Assembly: GCA_964036275.1 (NCBI GenBank)
Contig: OZ038439.1
Location: 6,340,169 to 6,404,168 of the forward strand
Source: Litoditis marina
Lineage: Eukaryota > Nematoda > Chromadorea > Rhabditida > Rhabditidae
DNA: 64,000 nucleotides
Direction: 5' to 3'
The position numbers were made by a program, and so were the translations under genes. Shown here piece after piece: positions 14,301 through 25,833 of the stretch. The notes under the pieces are model-generated. The model was not told where the DNA came from and did no database searches. It worked only from the letters and a program-made list of their open reading frames with translations. The stretch's first letter is position 1; each line of letters begins with the position of its first letter.

Positions 14301-15959
14301 ATTGACAAGTTTTGAGTTGCGACGTCAAATACCGTAGTTTTTGCGACGTCATGACGTCGCAAAATTGAACATGGGCCAAAATGTTCAAATTTGCATAAAT
14401 GAGATTTGGAATGATTAATTATTTGTATAAAACGATACTAGAAACTATTGCAAGTGGTTTGATCGCCAATTGACAAGTTTTGAGTTGCGACATCAAATAC
14501 CGTAGTTTTTGCAACGTCATGACGTCGCAAAATTGAACATGGGCCAAAATGTTCAAATTTACATGAATGAGATTTGGAATGATTAATTATTCGTATAAAA
14601 CGATATTAGAAGCTATTGCAAGTGGTTTGATCGCCAAGTGACAAGTTTTGAGTTGCGACGTCAAATACCGTAGTTTTTGCGACGTCATGACGTCGCAAAA
14701 TTGAACATGGGCCAAAATGTTCAAATTTACATGAATGAGATTTGGAATGATTAATTATTCGTATAAAACGATATTAGAAGCTATTGCAAGTGGTTTGATC
14801 GCCAAGTGACAAGTTTTGAGTTGCGACGTCAAATACCGTAGTTTTTGCGACGTCATGACGTCGCAAAATTGAACATGGGCCAAAATGTTCAAATTTACAT
14901 GAATGAGATTTGGAATGATTAATTATTTGTATAAAACGATATTAGAAGCTATTGCAAGTGGTTTGATCGCCAATTGACAAGTTTTGAGTTGCGACGTCAA
15001 AAACCGTAGTTTTTGCGACGTCATGACGTCGCAAAATTGAACATGGGCCAAAATGTTCAAATTTACATGAATGAGATTTGGAATGATTAATTATTCGTAT
15101 AAAACGATATTAGAAGCTATTGCAAGTGGTTTGATCGCCAAGTGACAAGTTTTGAGTTGCGACGTCAAATACCGTAGTTTTTGCGACGTCATGACGTCGC
15201 AAAATTGAACATGGGCCAAAGTGTTCAAATTTGCATAAATGAGATTTGGAATGATTAATTATTTGTATAAAACTATATTAGAAGCTATTGCAAGTGGTTT
15301 GATCGCCAATTAACAAGTTTTGAGTTGCGACGTCAAATACCGTAGTTTTTGCGCCGTCATGACGTCGCAAAATTGAACATGGGCCAAAGTGTTCAAATTT
15401 GCATAAATGAGATTTGGAATGATTAATTATTCGTATAAAACGATATTAGAAGCTATTGCAAGTGGTTTGATCGCCAAGTGACAAGTTTTGAGTTGCGACG
15501 TCAAATACCGTAGTTTTTGCGACGTCATGACGTCGCAAAATTGAACATGGGCCAAAGTGTTCAAATTTGCATAAATGAGATTTGGAATGATTAATTATTC
15601 GTATAAAACGATATTAGAAGCTATTGCAAGTGGTTTGATCGCCAAGTGACAAGTTTTGAGTTGCGACGTCAAATACCGTAGTTTTTGCGACGTCATGACG
15701 TCGCAAAATTGAACATGGGCCAAAGTGTTCAAATTTGCATAAATGAGATTTGGAATGATTAATTATGTGTATAAAACTATATTAGAAGCTATTGCAAGTG
15801 GTTTGATCGCCAAATAACAAGTTTTGAGTTGCGACGTCAAATACCGTAGTTTTTGCGCCGTCATGACGTCGCAAAATTGAGCATGGGCCAAAATGTTCAA
15901 ATTTGCATAAATGAGATTTTGAATAGTTAATTAGTTGTCTAAAACGATATCAGAAGCTA

Positions 15960-17640
15960 ATACAACTGGTTCCGTTTCCAATTGACAAGTTTTGAGTTGC
16001 GACGTCAAATACCGTAGTTTTTGCGACGTCATGACGTCGCAAAATTGAACATGGACCAAAATGTTCAAATTTACATGAATGAGATTTGAAATGATTAATT
16101 ATTCGTATAAAACGATATTAGAAGCTATTGCAAGTGGTTTGATCGCCAAGTGACAAGTTTTGAGTTGCGACGTCGAATACCGTAGTTTTTGCGACGTCAT
16201 GACGTCGCAAAATTGAACATGGGCCAAAGTATTCAAATTTGCATAAATGGGATTTGGAATGATTAATTATTTGTATAAAACGATATTAGAAGCTATTGCA
16301 AGTGGTTTGATCGCCAATTGACAAGTTTTGAGTTGCGACGTCAAATACCGTAGTTTTTGCGACGTCATGACGTCGCAAAATTGAACATGGGCCAAAATGT
16401 TCAAATTTACATGAATGAGATTTGGAATGATTAATTATTTGTATAAAACGATATTAGAAGCTATTGCAAGTGGTTTGATCGCCAATTGACAAGTTTTGAG
16501 TTGCGACGTCAAAAACCGTAGTTTTTGCGACGTCATGACGTCGCAAAATTGAACATGGGCCAAAATGTTCAAATTTACATGAATGAGATTTGGAATGATT
16601 AATTATTTGTATAAAACGATACTACAAGCTATTGCAAGTGGTTTGATCGCCAATTGACAAGTTTTGAGTTGCGACGTCAAATACCGTAGTTTTTGCGACG
16701 TCATGACGTCGCAAAATTGAACATGGGCCAAAATGTTCAAATTTACATGAATGAGATTTGGAATGATTAATTATTTGTATAAAACAATATTAGAAGCTAA
16801 TACAACTGGTTCCGTTTCCAATTGACAAGTTTTGAGTTGCGACGTCAAATACCGTAGTTTTTGCGACGTCATGACGTCGCAAAATTGAACATGGACCAAA
16901 ATGTTCAAATTTACATGAATGAGATTTGAAATGATTAATTATTCGTATAAAACGATATTAGAAGCTATTGCAAGTGGTTTGATCGCCAAGTGACAAGTTT
17001 TGAGTTGCGACGTCGAATACCGTAGTTTTTGCGACGTCATGACGTCGCAAAATTGAACATGGGCCAAAGTATTCAAATTTGCATAAATGGGATTTGGAAT
17101 GATTAATTATTTGTATAAAACGATATTAGAAGCTATTGCAAGTGGTTTGATCGCCAATTGACAAGTTTTGAGTTGCGACGTCAAATACCGTAGTTTTTGC
17201 GACGTCATGACGTCGCAAAATTGAACATGGGCCAAAATGTTCAAATTTACATGAATGAGATTTGGAATGATTAATTATTTGTATAAAACGATATTAGAAG
17301 CTATTGCAAGTGGTTTGATCGCCAATTGACAAGTTTTGAGTTGCGACGTCAAAAACCGTAGTTTTTGCGACGTCATGACGTCGCAAAATTGAACATGGGC
17401 CAAAATGTTCAAATTTACATGAATGAGATTTGGAATGATTAATTATTTGTATAAAACGATACTACAAGCTATTGCAAGTGGTTTGATCGCCAATTGACAA
17501 GTTTTGAGTTGCGACGTCAAATACCGTAGTTTTTGCGACGTCATGACGTCGCAAAATTGAACATGGGCCAAAATGTTCAAATTTACATGAATGAGATTTG
17601 GAATGATTAATTATTTGTATAAAACAATATTAGAAGCTAT
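15960..17640. repeat. 840-bp higher-order repeat (five monomers), two tandem copies
   Basis: TACAACTGGTTCCG at 15961 recurs at 16801 and the following monomers match variant by variant, for example CATGGACCAAAATG and ACTACAAGC. A third related block begins near 18144, offset about eight monomers from the second. Confidence 0.85.
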
Positions 17641-19261
17641 TGCAAGTGGTTTGATCGCCAAGTGACAAGTTTTGAGTTGCGACGTCAAATACCGTAGTTT
17701 TTGCGACATCATGACGTCGCAAAATTGAACATGGGCCAAAGTGTTCAAATTTGCATAAATGAGATTTGGAATGATTAATTATTCGTATAAAACGATATTA
17801 GAAGCTATTGCAAGTGGTTTGATCGCCAAGTGACAAGTTTTGAGTTGCGGGGTCAAATACCGTAGTTTTTGCGACGTCATGACGTCGCAAAATTGAACAT
17901 GGGCCAAAGTGTTCAAATTTGCATAAATGAGATTTGGAATGATTAATTATGTGTATAAAACTATATTAGAAGCTATTGCAAGTGGTTTGATCGCCAATTA
18001 ACAAGTTTTGAGTTGCGACGTCAAATACCGTAGTTTTTGCGCCGTCATGACGTCGCAAAATTGAGCATGGGCCAAAATGTTCAAATTTGCATAAATGAGA
18101 TTTTGAATAGTTAATTAGTTGTCTAAAACGATATCAGAAGCTAATACAACTGGTTCCGTTTCCAATTGACAAGTTTTGAGTTGCGACGTCAAATACCGTA
18201 GTTTTTGCGACGTCATGACGTCGCAAAATTGAACATGGACCAAAATGTTCAAATTTACATGAATGAGATTTGAAATGATTAATTATTCGTATAAAACGAT
18301 ATTAGAAGCTATTGCAAGTGGTTTGATCGCCAAGTGACAAGTTTTGAGTTGCGACGTCGAATACCGTAGTTTTTGCGACGTCATGACGTCGCAAAATTGA
18401 ACATGGGCCAAAGTATTCAAATTTGCATAAATGGGATTTGGAATGATTAATTATTTGTATAAAACGATATTAGAAGCTATTGCAAGTGGTTTGATCGCCA
18501 ATTGACAAGTTTTGAGTTGCGACGTCAAATACCGTAGTTTTTGCGACGTCATGACGTCGCAAAATTGAACATGGGCCAAAATGTTCAAATTTACATGAAT
18601 GAGATTTGGAATGATTAATTACTTGTATAAAACGATATTAGAAGCTATTGCAAGTGGTTTGATCGCCAATTGACAAGTTTTGAGTTGCGACGTCAAAAAC
18701 CGTAGTTTTTGCGACGTCATGACGTCGCAAAATTGAACATGGGCCAAAATGTTCAAATTTACATCAATGAGATTTGGAATGATTAATTATTTGTATAAAA
18801 CGATATTAGAAGCTATTGCAAGTGGTTTGATCGCCAATTGACAAGTTTTGAGTTGCGACGTCAAATACCGTAGTTTTTGCGACGTCATGACGTCGCAAAA
18901 TTGAACATGGGCCAAAATGTTCAAATTTACATGAATGAGATTTGGAATGATTAATTATTTGTATAAAACAATATTAGAAGCTATTGCAAGTGGTTTGATC
19001 GCCAATTGACAAGTTTTGAGTTGCGACGTCAAATACCGTAGTTTTTGCGACGTCATGACGTCGCAAAATTGAACATGGGCCAAAATGTTCAAATTTGCAT
19101 AAATGAGATTTGGAATGATTAATTATTTGTATAAAACGATACTACAAGCTATTGCAAGTGGTTTGATCGCCAATTGACAAGTTTTGAGTTGCGACGTCAA
19201 ATACCGTAGTTTTTGCGACGTCATGACGTCGCAAAATTGAACATGGGCCAAAATGTTCAAA

Positions 19262-20941
19262 TTTGCATAAATGAGATTTGGAATGATCAATTATTTGTAT
19301 AAAACGATATTAGAAGCTATTGCAAGTGGTTTGATCGCCCATTGACAAGTTTTGAGTTGCGACGTCAAATACCGTAGTTTTTGCGACGTCATGACGTCGC
19401 AAAATTGAAAATGTGCCAAAATGTTCAAATTTGCATGAATGAGATTTGGAATGATGAATTATTTGTATAAAACGATATTAGAAGCTATTGCAAGTGGTTT
19501 GATCGCCAATTGACAAGTTTTGAGTTGCGACGTCAAATACCGTAGTTTTTGCGACGTCATGACGTCGCAAAATTGAACATGGGCCAAAATGTTCAAATTT
19601 GCACAAATGAGATTTGGAATGATTAATTATTTGTATAAAACGATATTAGAAGCTATTGCAAGTGGTTTGATCGCCAATTGACAAGTTTTGAGTTGCGACG
19701 TCAAATACCGTAGTTTTTGCGACGTCATGACGTCTCAAAATTGAACATGGGCCAAAATGTTCAAATTTGCATAAATGAGATTTGGAATGATTAATTATTT
19801 GTATAAAACGATAGTAGAAGCTATTGCAAGTGGTTTGATCGCCAATTGACAAGTTTTGAGTTGCGACGTCAAATACCGTAGTTTTTGCGACGTCATGACG
19901 TCGCAAAATTGAACATGGGCCAAAATGTTCAAATTTGCATAAATGAGATTTGGAATGATTAATTATTTGTATAAAACGATATTAGAAGCTATTGCAAGTG
20001 GTTTGATCGCCAATTGACAAGTTTTGAATTGCGACGTCAAATACCGTAGTTTTTGCGACGTCATGACGTCGCAAAATTGAACATGGGCCAAAATGTTCAA
20101 ATTTGCATAAATGAGATTTGGAATGATCAATTATTTGTATAAAACGATATTAGAAGCTATTGCAAGTGGTTTGATCGCCCATTGACAAGTTTTGAGTTGC
20201 GACGTCAAATACCGTAGTTTTTGCGACGTCATGACGTCGCAAAATTGAACATGTGCCAAAATGTTCAAATTTGCATGAATGAGATTTGGAATGATGAATT
20301 ATTTGTATAAAACGATATTAGAAGCTATTGCAAGTGGTTTGATCGCCAATTGACAAGTTTTGAGTTGCGACGTCAAATACCGTAGTTTTTGCGACGTCAT
20401 GACGTCGCAAAATTGAACATGGGCCAAAATGTTCAAATTTGCACAAATGAGATTTGGAATGATTAATTATTTGTATAAAACGATATTAGAAGCTATTGCA
20501 AGTGGTTTGATCGCCAATTGACAAGTTTTGAGTTGCGACGTCAAATACCGTAGTTTTTGCGACGTCATGACGTCTCAAAATTGAACATGGGCCAAAATGT
20601 TCAAATTTGCATAAATGAGATTTGGAATGATTAATTATTTGTATAAAACGATAGTAGAAGCTATTGCAAGTGGTTTGATCGCCAATTGACAAGTTTTGAG
20701 TTGCGACGTCAAATACCGTAGTTTTTGCGACGTCATGACGTCGCAAAATTGAACATGGGCCAAAATGTTCAAATTTGCATAAATGAGATTTGGAATGATT
20801 AATTATTTGTATAAAACGATATTAGAAGCTATTGCAAGTGGTTTGATCGCCAATTGACAAGTTTTGAATTGCGACGTCAAATACCGTAGTTTTTGCGACG
20901 TCATGACGTCGCAAAATTGAACATGGGCCAAAATGTTCAAA
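19262..20941. repeat. Second 840-bp higher-order repeat, two tandem copies
   Basis: 19646-19906 is identical to 20486-20746, including the rare GACGTCTCAAAA and CGATAGTAGAAG variants. The same block occurs once more at 30042-30302, on the other side of the 6.2-kb insertion, so blocks have moved or been duplicated over more than 10 kb. Confidence 0.88.
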
Positions 20942-22079
20942 TTTGCATAAATGAGATTTGGAATGATCAATTATTTGTATAAAACGATATTAGAAGCTAT
21001 TGCAAGTGGTTTGATCGCCCATTGACAAGTTTTGAGTTACGACGTCAAATACCGTAGTTTTTGCGACGTCTTGACGTCGCAAAATTGAACATGGGCCAAA
21101 ATGTTCAAATTTGCATGAATGAGATTTGGAATGATCAATTATTTGTATAAAACGATATTAGAAGCTATTGCAAGTGGTTTGATCGCCAATTGACAAGTTT
21201 TCAGTTGCGACGTCAAATACCGTAGTTTTTGCGACGTCATGACGTCGCAAAATTGAACATGGGCCAAAATGTTCAAATTTGCATAAATGAGATTTGGAAT
21301 GATTAATTATTTGTATAAAACGATATTAGAAGATATTGCAAGTGGTTTGATCGCCAATTGACAAGTTTTGAGTTGCGACGTCAAATACCGTAGTTTTTGC
21401 GACGTTATGACGTCGCAAAATTGAACATGGGCCAAAATGTTCAAATTTGCATAAATGAGATTTGGAATGATTAATTATTTGTATAAAACGATATTAGAAG
21501 CTATTGCAAGTGGTTTGATCGCCAATTGACAAGTTTTGAGTTGCGACGTCAAATACCGTAGTTTTTGCGACGTCATGACGTCGCAAAATTGAACATGGGC
21601 CAAAATGTTCAAATTTGCATAAATGAGATTTGGAATGATTAATTATTTGTATAAAACGATATTAGAAGCTATTGCAAGTGGTTTGATCGCCAATTGACAA
21701 GTTTTGAGTTGCGACGTCAAATACCGTAGTTTTTGCGACGTCATGACGTCGCAAAATTGAACATGGGCCAAAATGTTCAAATTTGCATAAATGAGATTTG
21801 GAATGATTAATCATTTGTACAAAACGATATTAGAAGCTATTGCAAGTGGTTTGATCGCCAATTGACAAGTTTTGAGTTGCGACGTCAAATACCGTAGTTT
21901 TTGCGACGTCATGACGTCGCAAAATTGAACATGCTTTGAAAACTCTCTGCCCATGGCAGAACATGATTTTGCCCATGGCAGGCCGGACAGACCCCACCGG
22001 GCCCCGCACGGTGATTGACACGGACAGGGTTGCCTGTGGCAAGACATGAGGGGTCAAATTTCTTTGGGGTTCATATTGA

Positions 22080-24862
22080 ACAATTCTATTGCAATAAAAG
22101 TGTTTTGTATGCAATTATTAATACTTTATTACGAAGAATATAACGTTCTAAATCTTTAATTAGTCAAAAGTCTAAAAAAGTACGTATACACTCAAAAACA
22201 TGCCAGAAAACTGAAACTAGCCTAAATAGAGAGCTTATACAACCTGAAGAATGTTAAAAACATATATTAAACTAAACACGCGAATGCCGTGAAACGATAC
22301 AAACTGGAACTATTCTTCAACAATCGTATAATATAATAATAATGATAACTAGGATAAAACAAGTAAACAAGTGAGCTAAAGAGAGCTAAATCAAGAGAGC
22401 ATAAGAGTTTACAATCGAACTTTCTAAACGGTGTAAGAGGTTTTGGGTGGTCCTGAATACTTGGGCTACCGACCCTAAAAGAATAGCCTGTCGGCAAAAA
22501 CAACAGAACTACACATCTGTATAGTGAGTGTACAAGTAAGAGAGATTACATGAAATTACGATCTATAGTGATTAAAAACGAAGATCTCACAAATTTTACC
22601 CAATTCCGCGAGTTTTGCGAAGAACCACGTATTTGAGTTGTTACTTTAGCGAACTGTCGCGGAACGACGGAACTCTGAAAACAGGGTACTTGGGTACACA
22701 TGTTTTGCTACAAACGTCGGCAGCAACAATATAAACAATTTAATCATTTTTATCAGTAATGCCCACCCAAAAAAGCAAGGTTGTTTATCTAGCTCTTTCA
22801 ATATGTCATGGCATACAGTCAATCGGAAGCATTGAACTATTTTACCTACACACTTATTTAGAGCAGGGGTAGACCGCATCTGTGAGATAAAGAGAACGGA
22901 TCTAGGACAACTCCCCCCACCAGTAATTAGGCTGGGGGGGGGGGGGGGGGGGGTGCTGGTTGACAGGGCAGAGGTCAGGCTGAGCCATAATGAATATGCG
23001 TAGGGGAAGTGTGTCTAAAACTGACACGCGATGAATTTGTTCTGTAACTGTCTAACTGGATGCGTCTCTTAAGTTTGTACAGTCTATAATTTAATTGGGG
23101 TGACCTTTTCTAGAAAAAAGCCTCGCGCCTCAATGAAAGAACATCACCAGCTATAAACTGTTTGATGAAACTTCGAAAAGTGTATGCATGAATAATATTT
23201 ATGGAAGGATATTTAATACGTTCATTGAACGTTATTGATTACCAACTGATTATCATTATTATTATCATTAGGTAACTAACAAATCTATACAAAAGTCGGT
23301 AACTAAGAAAAAACGCTCTTAAAGTTTGGTCTCATGCATACTGTGAACTAATTGAGCAGCCCTCTCGCATGGTCTACTTGTTAAATTCAGAAGTTGTGCT
23401 ATAAACACTCAGAAGTAATGCATATTATGCAATTATGCTAATAATGTGTGAGTTTATTCTTACAGAGACTAAAACCGTGCACACTCTCTGTTCACTACTT
23501 ACTTGAAAAAAGTTCTGATCGCTTTTCGTATTCGGATAGCAGAAGCAGTAAGCAGACAGAGAGAAGATTGCAAGATAGTGTGACTGCAACTTTTGGTAGT
23601 CATACTGTAGGAGTCTCAGTTGTAATGGAAAATAATATACTCTCTCATGTCAGTCTATCTGTGGCACACTCTGTTTGTCAGTTCTCACTTCCAAAGTTGG
23701 GAAACCATTTGACTTCCACTGAAAGGATGTCAGATGTACCAGACTACGTTTTGAGCAATAGCACGCGAAATGTGAAGAAACACGAGAGATCATTTTGTCA
23801 TCATGCGTTTCTTTTCTAAGTGCACTGTACTGTAAGTCTGTAAGTTCACATACGCGTGCAACATTGCTAGTTTCTCGACAAAGTTGGAGTTAGGGTCAGA
23901 AAACACTGAAAAGTTTGAAGATTTTACTACATGTACTTGTACAACGCTAGCTAAAAACTGGCGATATGTCACATTTGAAACATATTACAGAATAGTTTCG
24001 AAAACTATATAAAGTATTCTCTTATTGCGCAGCAGAATAGTTTATATACATTATCGTGACATGATGAAAGTTTGAGGTGTGAAATGTCAAAATTCCTTTG
24101 TGTGTATCATTGGAGGTATAGCAAGTAGGTTTCATCTAATTTCATTGATTGGCTTGGACGTGATCCGTGGATAGCAAGATAACGATAGTGCATAACACAT
24201 CCATAACTGAAACGGTGGCCGTCTCATGATTCTTTTTTGAAAGTATTGTAATGAACGTATTGTAATGAATGGATCAAACTGTTTGTATATTTGTAAGAAC
24301 TCCAATAAAACGTCGTAACATTTAATCAACCTCTTAGAAAACTTCCGAATACCAAACACTAATGGCACCTTGAATTACTAGTAGAAATTAGGATTGCTAT
24401 ATAAGACTGACAAATACGAGTGTGGGAACTGATACACTATAGTTGTTCATGAAGCGCGTGCATATTTCTAAGATTCTAAGTGAAAATGAAACTTTCCATT
24501 GTCTTATTTGACTCCCATCAACAGTCGTCTTGGCAAAAAGAAAAGCAGCGAATTTCACGTCTCTCGAGATCGAGAGTTCCACTCGTCATAGGTCTGTTTA
24601 ACATATGGGGCGATGGTTATCCTTAAGACGGGAAGAAGTAGCTAACTTTTACGTATAACGCGAGTCCCATACACTGATAAAACTCATAAAACACATAATT
24701 TCCAATCCTTTTATGTGGACAACATTATCACCTCACGTATGCCACAAGAGCTCTCCTTATATGCCCATCATATTAGTGCTCTCACGTACGGGCCTTGATT
24801 TCATCACATCAGGATTAACCAAAAAGATAAAAAACAAACCGAGATGAGAGAACGGAGCTGCC
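22080..24862. other. Non-coding interior of the 6.2-kb insert, left part
   Basis: AT-rich sequence with only short open frames (up to about 120 codons) that resemble no known family. The notable features are a run of 20 G at 22934-22953 and CA/TA-rich stretches. No RNA gene or convincing exon was seen. Confidence 0.6.
22934..22953. repeat. Homopolymer run of 20 G
   Basis: An unbroken G tract of 20 is extreme for this AT-rich region. A second run of 11 G lies at 26207-26217. Such tracts can form quadruplex structures and mutate quickly, and their length may be misread by sequencing. Confidence 0.9.
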
Positions 24863-25408
24863 CATACGTAAAATACCCCCTGGCCAGCCGAAAAAAAAAC
24901 GGGCGTCCGTATGGCCAGAAAATGGGCATATGTAGTATAAAAATACTGGGGGGCTGCCGCCCCCCAGACCCCCTGCCTGGGTACCGACATTTCTCGACAT
25001 TCGTAGACTGGTCTATGGGTGTCCGTCCGGCATGGCTGTAGGTGGCTTAGCCAGACGACCACTTAGAGAGTGTGTGATCAGAGGAGAGTGCCAGACGGCG
25101 CGGCTAGAGAGTGTGTAAATGGAAGAGAACGCAGACGAGGCCGGCTGCAGAGCGATAGCCAGGCATACATAGAGCCATGCGAACGAAACTGTACGGACAG
25201 CCATGAGGATGTTTCTGAGAATGAAAACAACTAGGAATTTCATGAAAACATTAACGGATGAATAGTTTTCGCCAGTTTCATTGTTGTTAGCTCTCGCTGG
25301 CCTTTTTCGAAAAATGAACATGTGTCACCAAAAAATGGGCGTATGTCATCCAAATTTGAAAATAAGGAGGGTCGGTCAACGCCAAAAAAACGGGGTATTT
25401 TACGTATG
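24863..25408. mobile_element. 546-bp MITE with 17-bp TIRs and 8-bp target duplication
   Basis: The left end CATACGTAAAATACCCC (24863-24879) is the perfect inverse of the right end GGGGTATTTTACGTATG (25392-25408). The flanking 8-mer GAGCTGCC is duplicated at 24855-24862 and 25409-25416. A motif AAAATGGGCRTATGT occurs in the same orientation near both ends (about 24919 and 25331). No transposase is encoded. Eight-base duplications are typical of hAT and P-type DNA transposons, so this is likely a non-autonomous member of such a family. It is nested in the 6.2-kb insert. Confidence 0.85.
24946..24967. other. GC-rich perfect hairpin inside the 546-bp MITE
   Basis: CTGGGGGGC and GCCCCCCAG form a 9-bp perfect stem around the tetranucleotide TGCC. 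It stands out in AT-rich surroundings. Confidence 0.85.
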
Positions 25409-25611
25409 GAGCTGCCGCGACTTCTTCAGTACTTCAGACTTCAGTGGAAATGGGGACAACAACAAGAACAGGCAGCGATCAACGAATGCGGACGACACTC
25501 TTCCACGGTCTAGATACAATATCAAATTAACTGGCAGGAATATGTTCCTACAATATCAAATGTACGCACCGCCAATGGTTTCGTATTAGTCTTGGAATCT
25601 CGCCACCCCTC

Positions 25612-25823
25612 ACACACCGCCAAGGCCTCGCATAAAGGGGGGAGTCGCAAACAAATTTTTGTGAAAAGTAGGGGTCGCGAACTGTCAACTAACGATTTTC
25701 ATACAAAATCAGCTATAATCGTACGGAATTAGTTGAATATCGCCGTTTTGGGGGGTCGCGACACGAGAAAACACGGAGGGGTCGCAAGAATTTTGAAGGA
25801 TTAAGAAGCCCTTGGCGGTGTAT
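25612..25823. mobile_element. 212-bp MITE with 10-bp target duplication (Mutator-like)
   Basis: Ends ACACACCGCCAAGG and CCTTGGCGGTGTAT are inverted repeats with 12 identical bases. The 10-mer GCCACCCCTC is duplicated directly outside both ends (25602-25611 and 25824-25833). Inside are several GGGGTCGCGA-type motifs. Duplications of 9-11 bp are characteristic of Mutator-like elements; that assignment is inference from duplication length. Too short to encode a transposase. Confidence 0.75.
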
Positions 25824-25833
25824 GCCACCCCTC

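Larger units (their letters stand above)
11304..21933. repeat. 168-bp satellite array, segment 2
   Basis: About 63 monomers continue the array in the same orientation. The block from 11309 repeats the block from about 6710, so the left part of this segment is a large duplication of segment 1 (for example 8157-8417 matches 13766-14026). Diverged subtype monomers recur near 15918 and 18108, with a partial one near 16795. The last monomer breaks after GAACATG at 21933. Confidence 0.97.
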
